Shown here: piece by piece, positions 1 to 10,614 of the stretch
How the letters are laid out: each line of letters begins with the position of its first letter
Numbering within the stretch: the stretch's first letter is position 1
DNA from: Alentia gelatinosa
Taxonomy: Eukaryota > Annelida > Polychaeta > Phyllodocida > Polynoidae
Assembly: GCA_950022655.1 (NCBI GenBank)
Contig: OX465583.1
Span: forward strand, 67,006,652-67,070,651
DNA: 64,000 nucleotides
Direction: 5' to 3'
Notes under the pieces: generated by a model
Seen by the model: only the letters and a program-made list of their open reading frames with translations
What the model was told of the DNA's origin: nothing
The model's database searches: none
Position numbers and translations under genes: made by a program

Positions 1-334
1 GCCATGCCCCAGCCCCTATTTGTAATCCATTTGCAATGCCATAAAGTATAAAGATGATTAAAAAGGAAAGTTTATTAAAAATTATTAAAAGGAATCAATT
101 CCACGAAGCCCAACTTCCAAATTCATTTATTTCAAGAATTCAGGAAAACCTATATTGTCGCATATGTTGCTATCGGGGTAGAAAATCAAAGTAGTGAGGG
201 GTGTCCGACTTCTGCAATATAAATTGAAGCCCTCCCGATACACTACGATATCATTGGCTCATATCATTATGCAGCTTACGATGCCTATTCATTTAACAGG
301 TGTTCATTGTAGACCACGCTGGGAAAGCCTAGAA
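1..334. other. AT-rich DNA, nothing recognised
   Basis: AT-rich sequence with no long open frame, tandem repeat or paired inverted ends that I could match elsewhere in the window. The right side runs into a fragment of family F at about 335. Confidence 0.5.
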
Positions 335-395
335 CTTATTGAATAATCTAGGCTCGTACATGAAGACCCTTTTCTGTACGCCGCTTCAGACACAC
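335..395. repeat. Family F fragment
   Basis: About 60 bp resembling the left part of the F element at 61326: a TAATCTAGG-like stretch, then ATGAAGACCCTTTT and a TGTACGCCG-like stretch. It directly abuts the family A element on its right. The full terminus GGGCCCGTTT is missing, so this is a truncated copy. Confidence 0.45.
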
Positions 396-398
396 TAA

Positions 399-674
399 GG
401 CCTGGCGTCCACCTACTACGATAGAAATTAAGACCTACCGATATGGCACAGATACAGAAAGCAAATATCGGAGAAATATCGGGAAGGTGCAAAACCGTAA
501 ACATATGTCTAGACATGCAAAACCACCACGCATCGTAAGGGTTTTTATCGGTGTCTAACCGCAGAAACGTGGTCAACTGCCCCGATATTAGGTGACCTTC
601 CGACGTGATTTTGATTTTTCATCGGGAGGTGCATCGTAGACCATATCAGAGCCATATCGTAGTAGATGGATGCC
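399..674. mobile_element. Family A MITE, copy 1 (PIF/Harbinger-like)
   Basis: A 276-bp non-autonomous element. The left terminus reads GGCCTGGCGTCCACCTACTA and the right terminus is its inverted counterpart (GTAGTAGATGGATGCC). The interior repeatedly uses CGATAT and CCGATA words and includes AACTGCCCCGATAT. The left flank is TAA. Copies at 38714, 42458 and 60385 align along their length. The 42458 copy shows a clean TTA duplication, which with GGCC termini fits PIF/Harbinger MITEs. That superfamily assignment is an inference because no transposase is present here. Confidence 0.75.
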
Positions 675-1354
675 CAACGATTTGGGAACTAATCGTTCAT
701 TCCTGAATCGGTCGATGTCTATTGGACTTACAGAGGCCAATAAACCACTCTTCTTTCAACATTCCATCTGTCTCCCCATTCCACTCTCCACCATACTGCT
801 GAACCATCAGGGAAAATAGATAACAGATAAGCTGTGCAGTTTACCACAAACCCGTATGGGAAATCATCCAGGGTACAATGCTTGTATACTTACAAGAACA
901 AAAAGATGATTCAATTGGTTTCTATTTATGACTTAAACATAACGTGTTTGTTTTTTTCGTATTTTAATCCCAAGACACGATCTCTACCTCCATGATGGCA
1001 ATCTGCTGCAGTGGACGAAAATGACTATAAAAATGCAAATCAAAGTGTCTTTTCTTCAGGGGTCCCACGGTTAATGGGTTTCAGGGCTCGTAATTGGATT
1101 GCATCTCAATAAAACGTCTCCGCACAGAAAAGCATGGTTTGGGGTATGATACAGAAAGTTGAGCAAGAGAACAACGTTCAATAAACATTTCCTAGGCTCA
1201 CAGGTCTCTCTCAGCATTGCTATTACTATATACCCATGACGTATATACTGTAAATACGCACCATTTCGCCATATAACGTCAAATACCGTACGGAACACTG
1301 TTTCGGACGGGAAAATACGGAACACCTTCCAATACAGGTTGACTAAAATGTTAG
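675..1354. other. Low-repeat DNA with small element fragments
   Basis: Positions 691-735 resemble one end of the E2 element at 6936-6988 (AACTAATCGTTCA followed by a CTATTGG-like block), so a fragment is present. The rest has no tandem structure. Minus-strand frames between 1071 and 1634 stay open, but the right half overlaps a family M module, so I do not call a gene. Confidence 0.4.
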
Positions 1355-1497
1355 TTGTTATGCCAAAATGGCTTATAGAATGGACGACACACAGGATATA
1401 AACCATGGAGAATGGACTGCAATACTTGTGCAGGTATGGAGAATGTGCTCCAATTGTTAAGCCTATGGACATTTTTTTCCAGGGGTGAGATATAAGA
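1355..1497. repeat. Family M, T-module fragment (copy 1)
   Basis: Shares the block ACACAGGATATAAACCATGG, then GACTGCAATACTTGT, with the M copies at 9531, 17541 and 37357. It ends in the common module TTAAGCCTATGG ... CAGGGGTGAGATA. The S hairpin half seen in other M copies is not present. Confidence 0.65.
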
Positions 1498-1894
1498 TAT
1501 ATCGATGCATTGATCTGAAAGAAGCCGTTCACAGCTGTCATGCCCAGCGATGATTGTAGGGAGATACTGTGTCTTTCAAGTGAATTATTAAAAAAGGGAA
1601 ACAATCCATGAGATTCTATAAATTTCTTAACCAATCCTTATAACATGCGCTACGCAATACATGATTGGGTGCAGTCAGACGGAGACACAGACACAGGTAT
1701 GTTTCTCAGATCTGATCTGTAAACATCCCCTGACACTGACCCCGTGTCGCATCTCGTTTACCGCAGGTGGAGACCTTGTACGACGGTTATCTCCGACCTC
1801 TGCTGTACCCTCGACCTGCCCCTCGGGGAGTGGCTGTGTCCAAGCCTTAATGTGCCCATGGCCACACAGCACCTGGGACCCGGTTTACCTTTAA
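1498..1894. other. Unique DNA with overlapping open frames, no gene called
   Basis: Between about 1660 and 1926 both strands stay open for 60-77 codons. The base composition is closer to coding than the neighbourhood, but no conserved motif, splice context or repeat match is visible. An exon cannot be excluded. Confidence 0.3.
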
Positions 1895-2310
1895 AGGCAT
1901 ATCGGACAATTTGGCTTGAAAATTAAAAACCATGTGGTTTTGCTGAAATTTGAGCATAATGATCTCTAATTGTTTTATCACATATATCTAACGTAAAAGT
2001 GGGGGTCACCGTGCTAGTTTTTGATTTAGAGCTCAATATTATGACAATTTTATAATAGAATATAAAAAAATTCTACTATGTACTACACATTTCAGTTTTA
2101 AAAACCATAGTACACCATCGTTGTTTTTTTTAATAATTGAAGAAAATCATATTTTTCAGTTCATTTAGTCTATAGTACCTATTAAAATTCGATAAACTGT
2201 CTAAAACATTGAATTTACTCATTTAGAATTAGAATGAATCACAAGAAACCAGTTTTGTCTGATAATTGATAATATCACCAGGTGGCCCCTGCGTGAATGT
2301 CCGATATGCT
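1895..2310. mobile_element. Family AA element, copy 1 (TTAA target)
   Basis: Starts after TTAA (1891-1894) with AGGCATATCGGACAATTT and runs to a degraded partner end (GTCCGATATGCT). Inside the left end are AAAACCATGTGG and GGGGGTCACCGTGCTAGTTT, which recur in inverted orientation at 43590-43713. The right subterminal block CACCAGGTGGC recurs at 11907, 43226 and 51193. The intact copy at 43193 has TTAA on both sides. Confidence 0.65.
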
Positions 2311-2950
2311 GGAAGCTACATGTATACTGCTGTATAATCCCGTATGCCAATATTACCAGAGTATCTGGGGTTTCCAAGGCCAGCGTTTTTATTCAGACAA
2401 GTAAAAACACAAACTCTCGTCCATGAACGTTCTTCCCAGATTTGGTCGTGGACAATTACATGACAATACAATCTTTCAAACCTTCATACAAAGAGAAAAA
2501 ACGTATCTGTATCAATTTACACATTACTTTGTTATTTGTATAACTTCGTAGTAAAAACATTGCAGGTAATCTATACCTCCATCATCAATCAGAATTATAC
2601 AGCAAGATTCATACTCCCAGTTATTAACTCTCCGTTAAACCAATTACATATATTTATCTTAGCATACAGTGATGAGATTTTACTCATATAACAACTACTG
2701 TTCTTTCCATTAAACAATTGAAATATTCTCTTATTAACCTTTTTTTCAGTTATCTAATGACAACCTTTGTAGTGATACCCACCTATTCTACTATCGTTAT
2801 CTAATGACAACCATAAAGTTTTAATTTTGGTCAGTGTCATTTAATCAGACAGTTCAATATTTTCATTAGAAAAAAATTCAAGCAAATTTGTTTTAATTTG
2901 GGTTTTAAAATTGTCTCGCTTTTCCGTTATTTGGGTTCGAATGCATTCTC
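2311..2950. other. AT-rich DNA, nothing recognised
   Basis: A/T-rich stretch. A short near-duplicate, TTATCTAATGACAACC, occurs at 2750-2768 and again at about 2797-2813. No element ends or coding signal seen. Confidence 0.4.
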
Positions 2951-3124
2951 AAGCGCCAAATCCACTAAGGTGATTTTCCATGCGAATTTGGGTTCGAAGA
3001 CGTTCGCATGGACATGCGAATGCCTTGCGACAATATTCATAATATTGAATATCATCGCATGGGATTCGCAAGTCGCATGGATCGCAGATGCATTCGCTTG
3101 GTCGCCTTAGTAGATCTGGCACTT
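2951..3124. mobile_element. Family U palindromic MITE, copy 1
   Basis: A 174-bp palindrome with ends AAGCGCCAAATCCACTAAGG and CCTTAGTAGATCTGGCACTT. The centre is an AT-rich ATATTCATAATATTGAATAT block flanked by GCGAATGC and GCATGGGATTCGCA. Other copies lie at 27577, 58837 and 59017. The 27577 copy is bracketed by TTAA, giving the target preference. Confidence 0.75.
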
Positions 3125-4540
3125 CAGGACTGAAATGGTGACCAGTCGCATTGAATCGCATGGCATCGCGTCGCGTCGTAAGAGAGGGTATCTGTGTCAC
3201 AACAGCTTAAAGAGCTCTATACTGGAGGCCTCTGTTGTGTTGCATCGAGATTTCAGAAAAACTTATCAACAACATTTACACTGTACCAACTCCTAATTCT
3301 ATCAACAAAATAACAATTATTCTGATTTAATTGCATTTCAGCAAAGCTGCGGACTCGGTTCTTGCAGAACGTAGTTTCTAATCTCTTGTGTACCATCAGC
3401 TTTTGATCGCAGGAAATGCCTCTAGATGTTTTACCTTTGCCTCCGTATTACAATGATTCCGTTCTGTCATCATTGATTGATATAATGTCCCTAGTTATTT
3501 TTCATTATGAAATTCTAGCTGCCCTAAAGCGCAAAAGCTTTCTTCTTTGTGTGTATTTGTGGTTCACTGTGTTCCACACTTCAAAGGAAAACGGAATTCC
3601 AATTTATAACATGTGAAGGTTGATATTTCTAAAGGTTAGCCACGGAGGTTGGATAAAAAAAAAATCTTTGCCGCAACAATGTAATTGAATCTCCGGATTT
3701 ATGAAGATCGAATAAGGCTAGTAATTCGCCATGGAAAAATAGTTTTGTGGTACATCGCTGATAAACTCGATAAATTATTTCGTGACAGAAAATGCTCATT
3801 GAAGATGACCATGATGAACAGGTAATTGTTGAAGTGAAATTTCGTCACATGAGATTAAGATTATCATTTAAATCTTTGACGAGTCCTGAGAGTCCAATGT
3901 AAAACTGCACTACTGACCGAGTTTTTCCAACTTTGAATTAGCGCTGGAAAAAGTACTTCCATTTCAATTTGTTTGTCGTTTTCTCATATTTCTTTCTTTC
4001 TCTTTTCAGTTTGTCTCTTATCACTGCAATACCCCCATCTGTGAGTATATTTCTATACAGTGGTATTACGCCCCTTGTGTATATGATACTGTCCTGCTAG
4101 CTTTTCTGTGTTTTCTATTCAATTTATGGAGTCAGTTGTGTCTTTTACAAAGGTTTTAATTTTCACAACAAATTGTTTCAAGAAATCTCCGTCAAGACTA
4201 GTATCCTGATGTGGGGCAATCATTGGCGTAGACTATGGAGTTGCCTTGATTTTTGTGTACCTAAGGTGGGAAATTGGTGGGGTTCTAGGTTTTTTCACTG
4301 TGATTCTGTATCGTGGGACGAGCCGTGTTGAGAATCCGAGTAAAAACCTTTTTAGACAAACTGGAAATAGATATTCATCTATGACCAGCCATCTACAAAT
4401 TTAGAAACTAACTCTTTCAAGATTATCATTTAAACTTCGATCCCAAATATTCAGAGTGTAATGTAAGAGTAATTCTTTAAAAAAAAAAATTCAAAGGAAA
4501 AAAAGGAAAAAGTAGAACAATATCATCCTTTACATCTTGT
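3125..4540. other. 1.4 kb of low-repeat AT-rich DNA
   Basis: No inverted ends, tandem arrays or matches to the other families were found. A 66-codon plus-strand frame at 3416 has no recognisable motif. Probably intergenic or intronic. Confidence 0.4.
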
Positions 4541-4888
4541 TCAATTATTTGTACCCGGACAAATCAGCTTCGTGTAAATGCAGGCATGATAGACTTGGTG
4601 GCGCAGCTGCAGACTTTAGATGATGGATGAACGGCCATGGACCGGTGTCTCTGTCCGGGGTCTGTGGTGAATACGACGGTGGCGACTCCCTTATCAGAGC
4701 AATCAGGCGACGTATCCTCGCGGAATACGGAGCCTGGATGCCGGCCCTGACTGCCGGCCCTGACTGCCGGCCACACACCGCCCTCATCCGCCGCGCGTAT
4801 TCCCACACTGAGCCGTGCCCGCGGGGACCTGCATTATCGCCCAGGCGGGGCGTGATCACACAAAGACCGCGATAACGGCCGGGGACAG
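4541..4888. other. GC-rich segment with short tandem repeat
   Basis: Markedly more GC- and CpG-rich than its neighbours. GCCCTGACTGCCGG is repeated head to tail at 4743-4772. Overlapping frames are open on both strands, which is expected from the composition. It could be an old CpG island or exon, but no product is recognised. Confidence 0.35.
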
Positions 4889-5283
4889 ATAGCCTACATC
4901 TCCACAGGCAACCCACATCTCCACAGACACCCCCACAGACAGCCAGCACCTCCACAGACACCCCAGACCTCTAAAGACACCCCGCACGTCCACAGACACC
5001 CCAAACCTCTAAAGACACCCTACATCTCCACAGACACCCCACACCTCCACAGACACCCCACAGACACCCAGCACACACCCAACACCTCCACAGATACCCC
5101 ACACCTCCAAAGACACCTCCAAAGACACCCTACACCTCCAAAGACACCTCAACAGGCACCCAACACCTTCACAGACACTCCTGCACCTCCACAGACACAT
5201 CAGATATCCACCGACACCTCCACACCTCCACAGACACCCCACACCTCCACAGACACCCCACACCTCCACAGACACCCACAATT
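4889..5283. repeat. CTCCACAGACACCCC minisatellite
   Basis: A degenerate tandem array of about 15-18 bp units around ACCTCCACAGACACCCC, with spacer variation. Frames reading through it give low-complexity Cys/Gly/Val peptides on the minus strand and are not genes. Confidence 0.85.
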
Positions 5284-5289
5284 ATCCAC

Positions 5290-5520
5290 CAGGTATTTCA
5301 CCCTAAAGAGATAGTTTTCGTACATCTCGTACATCTGCTACGATAGGCCAACATGTTGGATTTCATCGGGATCTCTACCATTGACATTTTCAATCGCAGC
5401 CTATCGTGAGGTATCGTAGACGGAATCGCAGAAACTTGTTCTGCCTACAATGATTGACCTCGCAATAGAATCGGTATGGTGTCAGGAAGGCAGTCGGGAC
5501 CAGAATCGTGGTAGGTGGGG
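5290..5520. mobile_element. Family B element, copy 1
   Basis: About 230 bp shared with 53937-54185. Shared blocks include TATTTCACCC, CTACGATAGGC/TTACAATAGGC, CATTTTCAATCGCAGCCTAT, AATCGCAGAAAC and ATAGAATCGGT. The vocabulary (CGATA, ATCGCAG) is like family A, but the arrangement differs. No target duplication identified. Confidence 0.6.
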
Positions 5521-5772
5521 GAAGGGCATTATAGTTCTATTCTAACAGAAAGTGGTAGTGATTCAATTCATTATGATTTTAGGGTATCCTTTAAGGACAG
5601 CTATTTGCTGCCTTGTGATCCATTATGATCTGGTCATTGTAGCAGTATCCTATTCAGATAACGCATCCCTTACTATATTTAAATCCGGAACCGTATCTTC
5701 CTTTTTATGATGATGAAGGAGGAAATAGGAATTCAGAATACGATGCAGTAGAAAAGATCATGCCATCATTCT
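5521..5772. other. Short unique stretch
   Basis: No repeat or coding signal found. Confidence 0.3.
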
Positions 5773-5992
5773 GGGGCCCGTTTGATAATCTAGAGTCATA
5801 CCTGTACATATTTTCAGTATACCATAGAGACCATATGGGACAATATGGATCGACTTTATTCAACACTTTTGGACAACCTTATGAACGGCTAATACTGACT
5901 TAGCAAACATACTTGAACATTATCAAATAATAACCCTTGTACGAGGTAGGTCTTCATGTACGATATCAGATTATTAAAGGACCCCTCTCATA
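5773..5992. mobile_element. Family F element, copy 2
   Basis: Left end GGGGCCCGTTTGATAATCTA and right end GTACGATATCAGATTATTAA form degenerate inverted repeats. The interior shares TTAGCAAACATACTTGAA and ATAACCCTTGTACGAGGTA with 61326-61543. About 220 bp, no coding capacity. Confidence 0.7.
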
Positions 5993-6289
5993 CGATCTCA
6001 CTGTCTCTGTCATAATCTGTACAGGGTTCTCACTGCGCTCTATTGGAGAAGAAATCTTAACGAACTAGGCTTAGAGCCTTAAGAATCCACTGGCACACAG
6101 TATTCCCGTTAGGTAGCATCATTGAGATTATAGGAATCTTTGGTTCCGTTGATGTACGTCTTTAGCACGGGAGGCAGGGCAGTGGATTCTCAAGGCTCTA
6201 AGCCTAGTTTGTTAAGAATTATTCTCCATAGAGTTTAGTGAGAGTACAGAGTACGACTTAGAGAGTGTGAGATCTTATGAGAGGGCTGC
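5990..6289. mobile_element. Family O palindromic element, copy 1
   Basis: About 300 bp. The outer inverted ends read ACCCCTCTCATACGATCTCA and GAGATCTTATGAGAGGG. An inner inverted pair carries AACGAACTAGGCTTAGAGCC and its complement. Closely related to 24737-25033 and the broken copy at 30391-31059. It directly abuts F on the left. Confidence 0.8.
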
Positions 6290-6597
6290 ACCAAACAGGC
6301 CCCTGGTTCTCCTGTTCTAGCACGTCTCAATTAGATTAAAAACCTTCCTGAAACCCATTTTTTTTTGTGACGACCATATTTCTATGATGGAGGAGACAGC
6401 TGCTTAATCTCTCTGCACTGGCAGTACTTGCTGACTCTGCAGTATGGCGGGAACCCTGTGGCCTGCTTCCATATAGCTGTGGGTGCCTCCAGGCAGTTTG
6501 GATACCGTGGAAGGTGGATGAGGGAGCCGAGCCATATCAATCACGTGAAGCGTGTGCTGAAGGTCTTCTGTTCATGTTGCTGCCAGATCCTCCTGCT
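6290..6597. other. Unique DNA
   Basis: No repeat match. A 74-codon plus-strand frame beginning at 6428 has a Cys-rich tail but no recognisable domain, and its end runs into element E2. Confidence 0.3.
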
Positions 6598-6990
6598 TAA
6601 AGCCCAATACACATCTACCGATTTCGGAATGTTGATGTACCTTGGTCGGTGACAAAGGAACGGTACTATGTCTCAGGCGAGGCATCCTAACGGAGTTGGC
6701 CCCAGTTGGTAGATGTAGGACAGCTAGGCGAGGGTCAGCCAACGATTAGTGAAACCTCCTCCTTGAGATGTTGTTTTGTCACGGACAAGTTGTCGTTTGA
6801 TGTTCCTAAAGATTATCAATATGTTCAGTCGCCGACAACAGAACGTTGGTAAATTGCCCCTGATTGGGTGGCCGGCACGGGCAGAGGGGTTACGTAATTT
6901 ACCTGCAACAAGTTCACCAACTTCTATACGATTTCGGAACTAATCGTTCAAACCTGTATTGGTAGACATGTATTGGGCTTAAAGCCATTT
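6598..6990. mobile_element. Family E2 element, copy 1
   Basis: Inverted ends AAAGCCCAATACACATCTAC and GTAGACATGTATTGGGCTTA. The left half, including CGAGGCATCCTAACGG, GGTCAGCCAACGATTAGTGA and GAGATGTTGTTTTGTC, recurs in reverse at 38998-39212. Noncoding. Confidence 0.65.
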
Positions 6991-7040
6991 TACACTTGCC
7001 TACAAAAAACACACCGTTTAATTGAGTCCCTCTAAAAGTC

Positions 7041-7370
7041 TGTCGGTGGAGCCACCGACTGCACATCGATATCAAATAATCGGGGAGGGAGAATGCTTTG
7101 TTTCTACTGCATTTTGCAATTCTATACCGATTTAAATTTCCCCCTGAAACCTTGAGCTTCAACAATGAAATCTAACCCCTCTGATTCCGTCGGTCGTTGA
7201 CTAAGTCGTTCAGCGGTGGCTTTATTGCATAATCCATGCACAAGTAATTGGTGAGCATTTCTCTACATGTCTTGTTGGCTTATCTGGCATTAAGAAAATA
7301 GATCGGTAGTTACTAACTGCAGATCGGTGCCGAATAATCGGCCAATGGAAATTGGTTTTATATAGGTGTT
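7041..7370. repeat. Family E-like element, degenerate
   Basis: Contains the E vocabulary: GTCGGTGGAGCCACCGACTG near 7041, GAATAATCGGCCAATGGAAA near its right end, and AGATCGGT in between. Compare the clean E element at 32485-32778. The left terminus is not clear. Confidence 0.45.
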
Positions 7371-7528
7371 TTAATAGTGACTATCAAGCCCAGTAAAAAA
7401 AAAAAAAAACCTCTACAGGTTTGATTTTATATATTCACCTAATATGTCGCTGTTGATAACAGTTATATGAAAACTACATAATAGACCATTAGATTTGTTC
7501 AACATGAACAATAGACACCAGATATATG

Positions 7529-7718
7529 TGAAACATGCATGATAAACACCAAGGCATGTGAAACATGTATAACAAACACCAAGACATGTGAAACATGTAT
7601 AATAAACACCAAGACATGTGAAACATGCAGAATAAACACAATGACATGTGAAACATGTATAATAAACACCAAGACATGTATAACCTGTATGATAAACACT
7701 AAGACATGTGAAGCATGC
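7529..7718. repeat. 30-bp minisatellite, block 1
   Basis: Six or so head-to-tail copies of a 30-bp unit around AAACATGTATAATAAACACC then AAGACATGTG. Because the unit length is divisible by three, each frame repeats a 10-residue peptide on either strand, which explains the open frames here. Confidence 0.9.
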
Positions 7719-7994
7719 TCATTATTCGCTCTTCGGGGTAGCATCATTGTCTATATGCTCTCACGGGTATGGGGTCTATATTAGTAGTACATTACTATCA
7801 CTTTTTTCATTATTTTTGCAAGACACATTTTTAACAGCCGTATTGTGTTATGTACTGCATAGCGTACCATTGAATCAAACATCATAGATCAAATGCTATC
7901 AGTAGGTAGTCAGAAGCAAAGTGTGGTATGAAAAGGGAAGGTGGAAGACCTTGACTATATGTATGCGAACCTGAACCAATAAAAAAAAAATATA
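7719..7994. other. DNA between the two minisatellite blocks
   Basis: About 275 bp of unrelated sequence separates two blocks of the same 30-bp repeat. It has no clear inverted ends, so whether it inserted or the blocks are independent is unknown. Confidence 0.35.
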
Positions 7995-8160
7995 CCAAGA
8001 CATGTGAAACATACATAATAAACACAAAGACATCTGAAACATGGATATTAAACACAAAGACATGTTAGACATGCATGATAAACACCAAGCCATGTAGAAC
8101 ATGCATGATAAACACTAAGACATATAAACGAGCATAATAAACACCAACACCTGTTAAAAC
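7995..8160. repeat. 30-bp minisatellite, block 2
   Basis: Continuation of the same unit (ACCAAGACATGTGAAACAT) in five or so more diverged copies. Confidence 0.85.
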
Positions 8161-8540
8161 TGTACATTTGAGTGGGTGTCTCCAGTCCTTGCAGGTTATT
8201 GATCATATAATCGAGACTTTCCTACTAAAACACACCTGTGTGCCAAACATGCATTAGAAAGTATGGTTTCATACTAGTGTGTCAGAGTACATCACTAAAC
8301 AAGCAATAGCGGGATACCAAAACATGCTAACGGCTATAGGCCCGTTTCCATTTGCCGATTCCCCATCATCGATCTACAGTCAGGAACCACCGACAGAACC
8401 ACAAACAGAAATCGTAACTCCAATATAAAATTATTATTCTCAGACCATTAGACTTGATCAAATAATATTTAGAGCGATTATATATCTATATGCCAAATTC
8501 CAATATTTCGTAATTATTGCCTAGTGACATAATGTAGATA
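8161..8540. other. Low-repeat DNA with an E fragment
   Basis: Positions 8339-8403 match one end of family E (GCCCGTTTCCATTTGCCGAT and AGTCAGGAACCACCGACAGA). The rest is unassigned. Confidence 0.5.
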
Positions 8541-9035
8541 TCAGAGCCCACTACCTAAAAGTCGGGTCATTAGGGCCTAGCCGAGACAAATGGTAAGAAA
8601 GCCTAAGTCGCACCTCGGCCGCACTGCGATTCATGAAATGTAAGTAGTGATTTGACATGTATGCATATTTCAATGATATACTGGTACCGTATGTCAAGAT
8701 TATAATAGGTGGGCCCTAGGTGGGCCCTAACATCTGATGAGTAGGCTCTAAGACGGCTGTCTAGTGCGTATTCATCAGAACCAATCACAGAACAGCTTAC
8801 ACTAGTCCGTTTACCAACCGTCCGCCCTCAGAGGTACGGCACAGAGTAAAGAGATAATGTCCGGGAAGGTCAAAGAGAGCACGGCTGATATTGGTCAGCA
8901 CCCCTGGGTGAAAGGAATAACATGGTTTATTTTGTCTATTTATACCATCAGTTTGACAAGATCTGATTGGTTCCAACGAATACGCCCGAGACAGTGGTGC
9001 TAATGTCCTGAATTTTGGGTGGTGGGTCCTAAGGT
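8541..9035. mobile_element. Family AJ element, copy 1
   Basis: The left end carries CCACTACCTAAAAGTCGGGT and GGGCCTAGCCGAGAC. The right end carries GGGTGGTGGGTCC. An internal GGTGGGCCCTAGGTGGGCCC lies at 8707. The same arrangement, better preserved, is at 18230-18645 and shares TGGTAAGAAAGCC/TGGTGAGAAAGCC after the left end. About 495 bp, noncoding. Confidence 0.55.
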
Positions 9036-9530
9036 CCGGCAATCCTTGTAACAATTGGTCATTTCTCATCTCATCTGTCTCCATCTCTTGACTGCTGACT
9101 GTAATCATAACGTCCTTCCTGGACTTGTATGTGTAGCTGGCATTTCAGATTGCAACTGAAAAACTCACTTTGTGAGAGTTGCGGTTGATAAACAAAACAA
9201 AAATTAATAGAATCAATTACGACGTGTGCAAAGTGGCACTTGAAAAGGTATTGAGGTAGGAAAAAAGATCGAGCTCCCATTTCAAATTGCTTATATCAAT
9301 TTCCCATTTACTAAATAATAGGTCTCCTAAATTGTTTATGTTCATCACTTACCAGACTTTATCTGCAGCCTGATGTTTTGTTTGACTTCAGTATCTGCTA
9401 CACTTTGCTCTTTTGCCTGATGTCCAACCATCACATGATCATCTTATGGAAAACCTCGGGAAAACTTTCGAACAAATAAATTACTTGGACTGACACACTA
9501 TCTTTCCAGCGAAATGAGGTTTTTTTCTGA
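9036..9530. other. Low-repeat DNA
   Basis: No inverted ends or tandem repeats seen. Minus-strand frames (8797-9108 and 9071-9280) are open without recognisable motifs. Confidence 0.35.
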
Positions 9531-9826
9531 ACGGAATAAAGAAGAAACCAACAAGTTTTGTTCACATTCGTCGTTCTCCGCAAGTTTGATGCGGAGTGAT
9601 ACGAATGAGGCGAAAGCCGAGAAAGTCTCACATAGCGTTCACACAAGATGGAGAATGACTTCTTTGACCAAAACGAGTTGCTTTAAATTTCTGTATTTAT
9701 GTCATCCATGCACACACTGAAAGAGTGGACAATGCACCAGATATAGACCATAGAGAATGACTGCAATACTTGTAGGGGCATGGAGAACGTTTTCCCAATG
9801 TCAGGGGTGAGATAATACCTTTTATT
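9531..9826. mobile_element. Family M two-palindrome element, copy 2
   Basis: The S hairpin at about 9541-9690 has arms CAACAAGTTTTG and CAAAACGAGTTG, and an apex region GAATGAGGCGAAAGCCGAG. The T module follows, ending TCAGGGGTGAGATAATACC. Family L begins 4 bp later, so two elements are back to back. Confidence 0.75.
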
Positions 9827-9830
9827 ATCC

Positions 9831-10218
9831 ATCGTATACGAAGACCCCATTAAAAATGTATGGGGACTTAGTAAACCACGACTCATTATATAAAACCTGT
9901 CAGATACCATAACTGTGGTATACTGATTCAAATATGTGGTATACGGCCTCAAAATCATGGTATACGGAGAAAATAGTCCCTTTGTGCTGTAGACCAAAGA
10001 AATAGTCCCTATTGTTATACCCTATGATGTGGCAATGACTGGGTTTAATTTATTCGAAAAGATGGATAATAAATACAACAAACGATGGTTATGTGAACAG
10101 GCCACCTTGTAAACCACGAGGGGTTGACGGGCAGTAATGCACTCGCTAGCGCTTGTGTAATACTACGCGTCAACCTCTTGTGGTTTACGGCCGCCTGTCC
10201 ACACAACCATCGATTATT
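9831..10218. mobile_element. Family L two-palindrome element, copy 1
   Basis: The T part (9831-10072) is bounded by TTTATTATCCATCGTATAC and GATGGATAATAAA. The interior carries GGGGACTTAGTAAACCACGA, GTGGTATAC words and GAAATAGTCCCTATTGTTAT. The S part (10073-10218) is a long hairpin with arms ACAACAAACGATGGT and ACCATCGATTATTGT, and a near-perfect apex CACTCGCTAGCGCTTGTG. Closely related copies are at 15108, 47716, 61921 and 63475. Confidence 0.85.
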
Positions 10219-10506
10219 GTCAATGTTCTTGGTGATAACGTCAGAGGTAGCCAATCACGGACATGTAATTTATTCACCTCCCTTCTAGGAAGCGGACATG
10301 GGAACTCGGGAATACCTGGCAAGCAACATTTATCCAGCTTCTCTGACGCCCTACAAGGCAGTAGGTCATATTTTCATCAAGGTACTGTCCATAAATGATA
10401 TCATGCTATTTCTGACCAATCTTTACCTGCACCCCCACCTTGTCATGCTTTGTTATATCAGTCTTGGTCATGGATTTTGGACCCCCTGTTGCATGATCCC
10501 CTGTAT
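10219..10506. other. Unique DNA left of the LINE relic
   Basis: No repeat match. It may include more of the decayed LINE, because it lies just downstream of the reverse transcriptase block when read on the minus strand. Confidence 0.35.
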
Positions 10507-10614
10507 GGACGCCCCAATACAGTGAAACATTACCAGTCCTAGGATAGATCCTTGAGGAACACTCCTTAAAATGTCTGTTTTGACTGACACTTTTAGTTCT
10601 GTGCCCTGCATTCT
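10507..10614 (-). pseudogene. LINE reverse transcriptase relic
   Basis: Read on the minus strand, positions 10614 to 10507 translate to a peptide containing SVPQGSILGLVMF. This matches the conserved G-V-P-Q-G-S-I-L-G-P block of non-LTR retrotransposon reverse transcriptases. The 17 residues before it (RMQGTELKVSVKTDILR) also fit the usual spacing in LINE proteins, where a strand with Val/Ile repeats leads into this motif. A TGA stop lies in frame just upstream, the F/Y-x-D-D block is not visible downstream, and the frame does not continue far on either side. So this is a short decayed fragment, not a gene. The clade cannot be assigned from so little. Confidence 0.65.

Noticed and set aside
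1071..1634. 187-codon minus-strand frame
   Set aside because: Part of it translates a family M module that recurs at three other places without keeping the frame, and no protein motif is visible.
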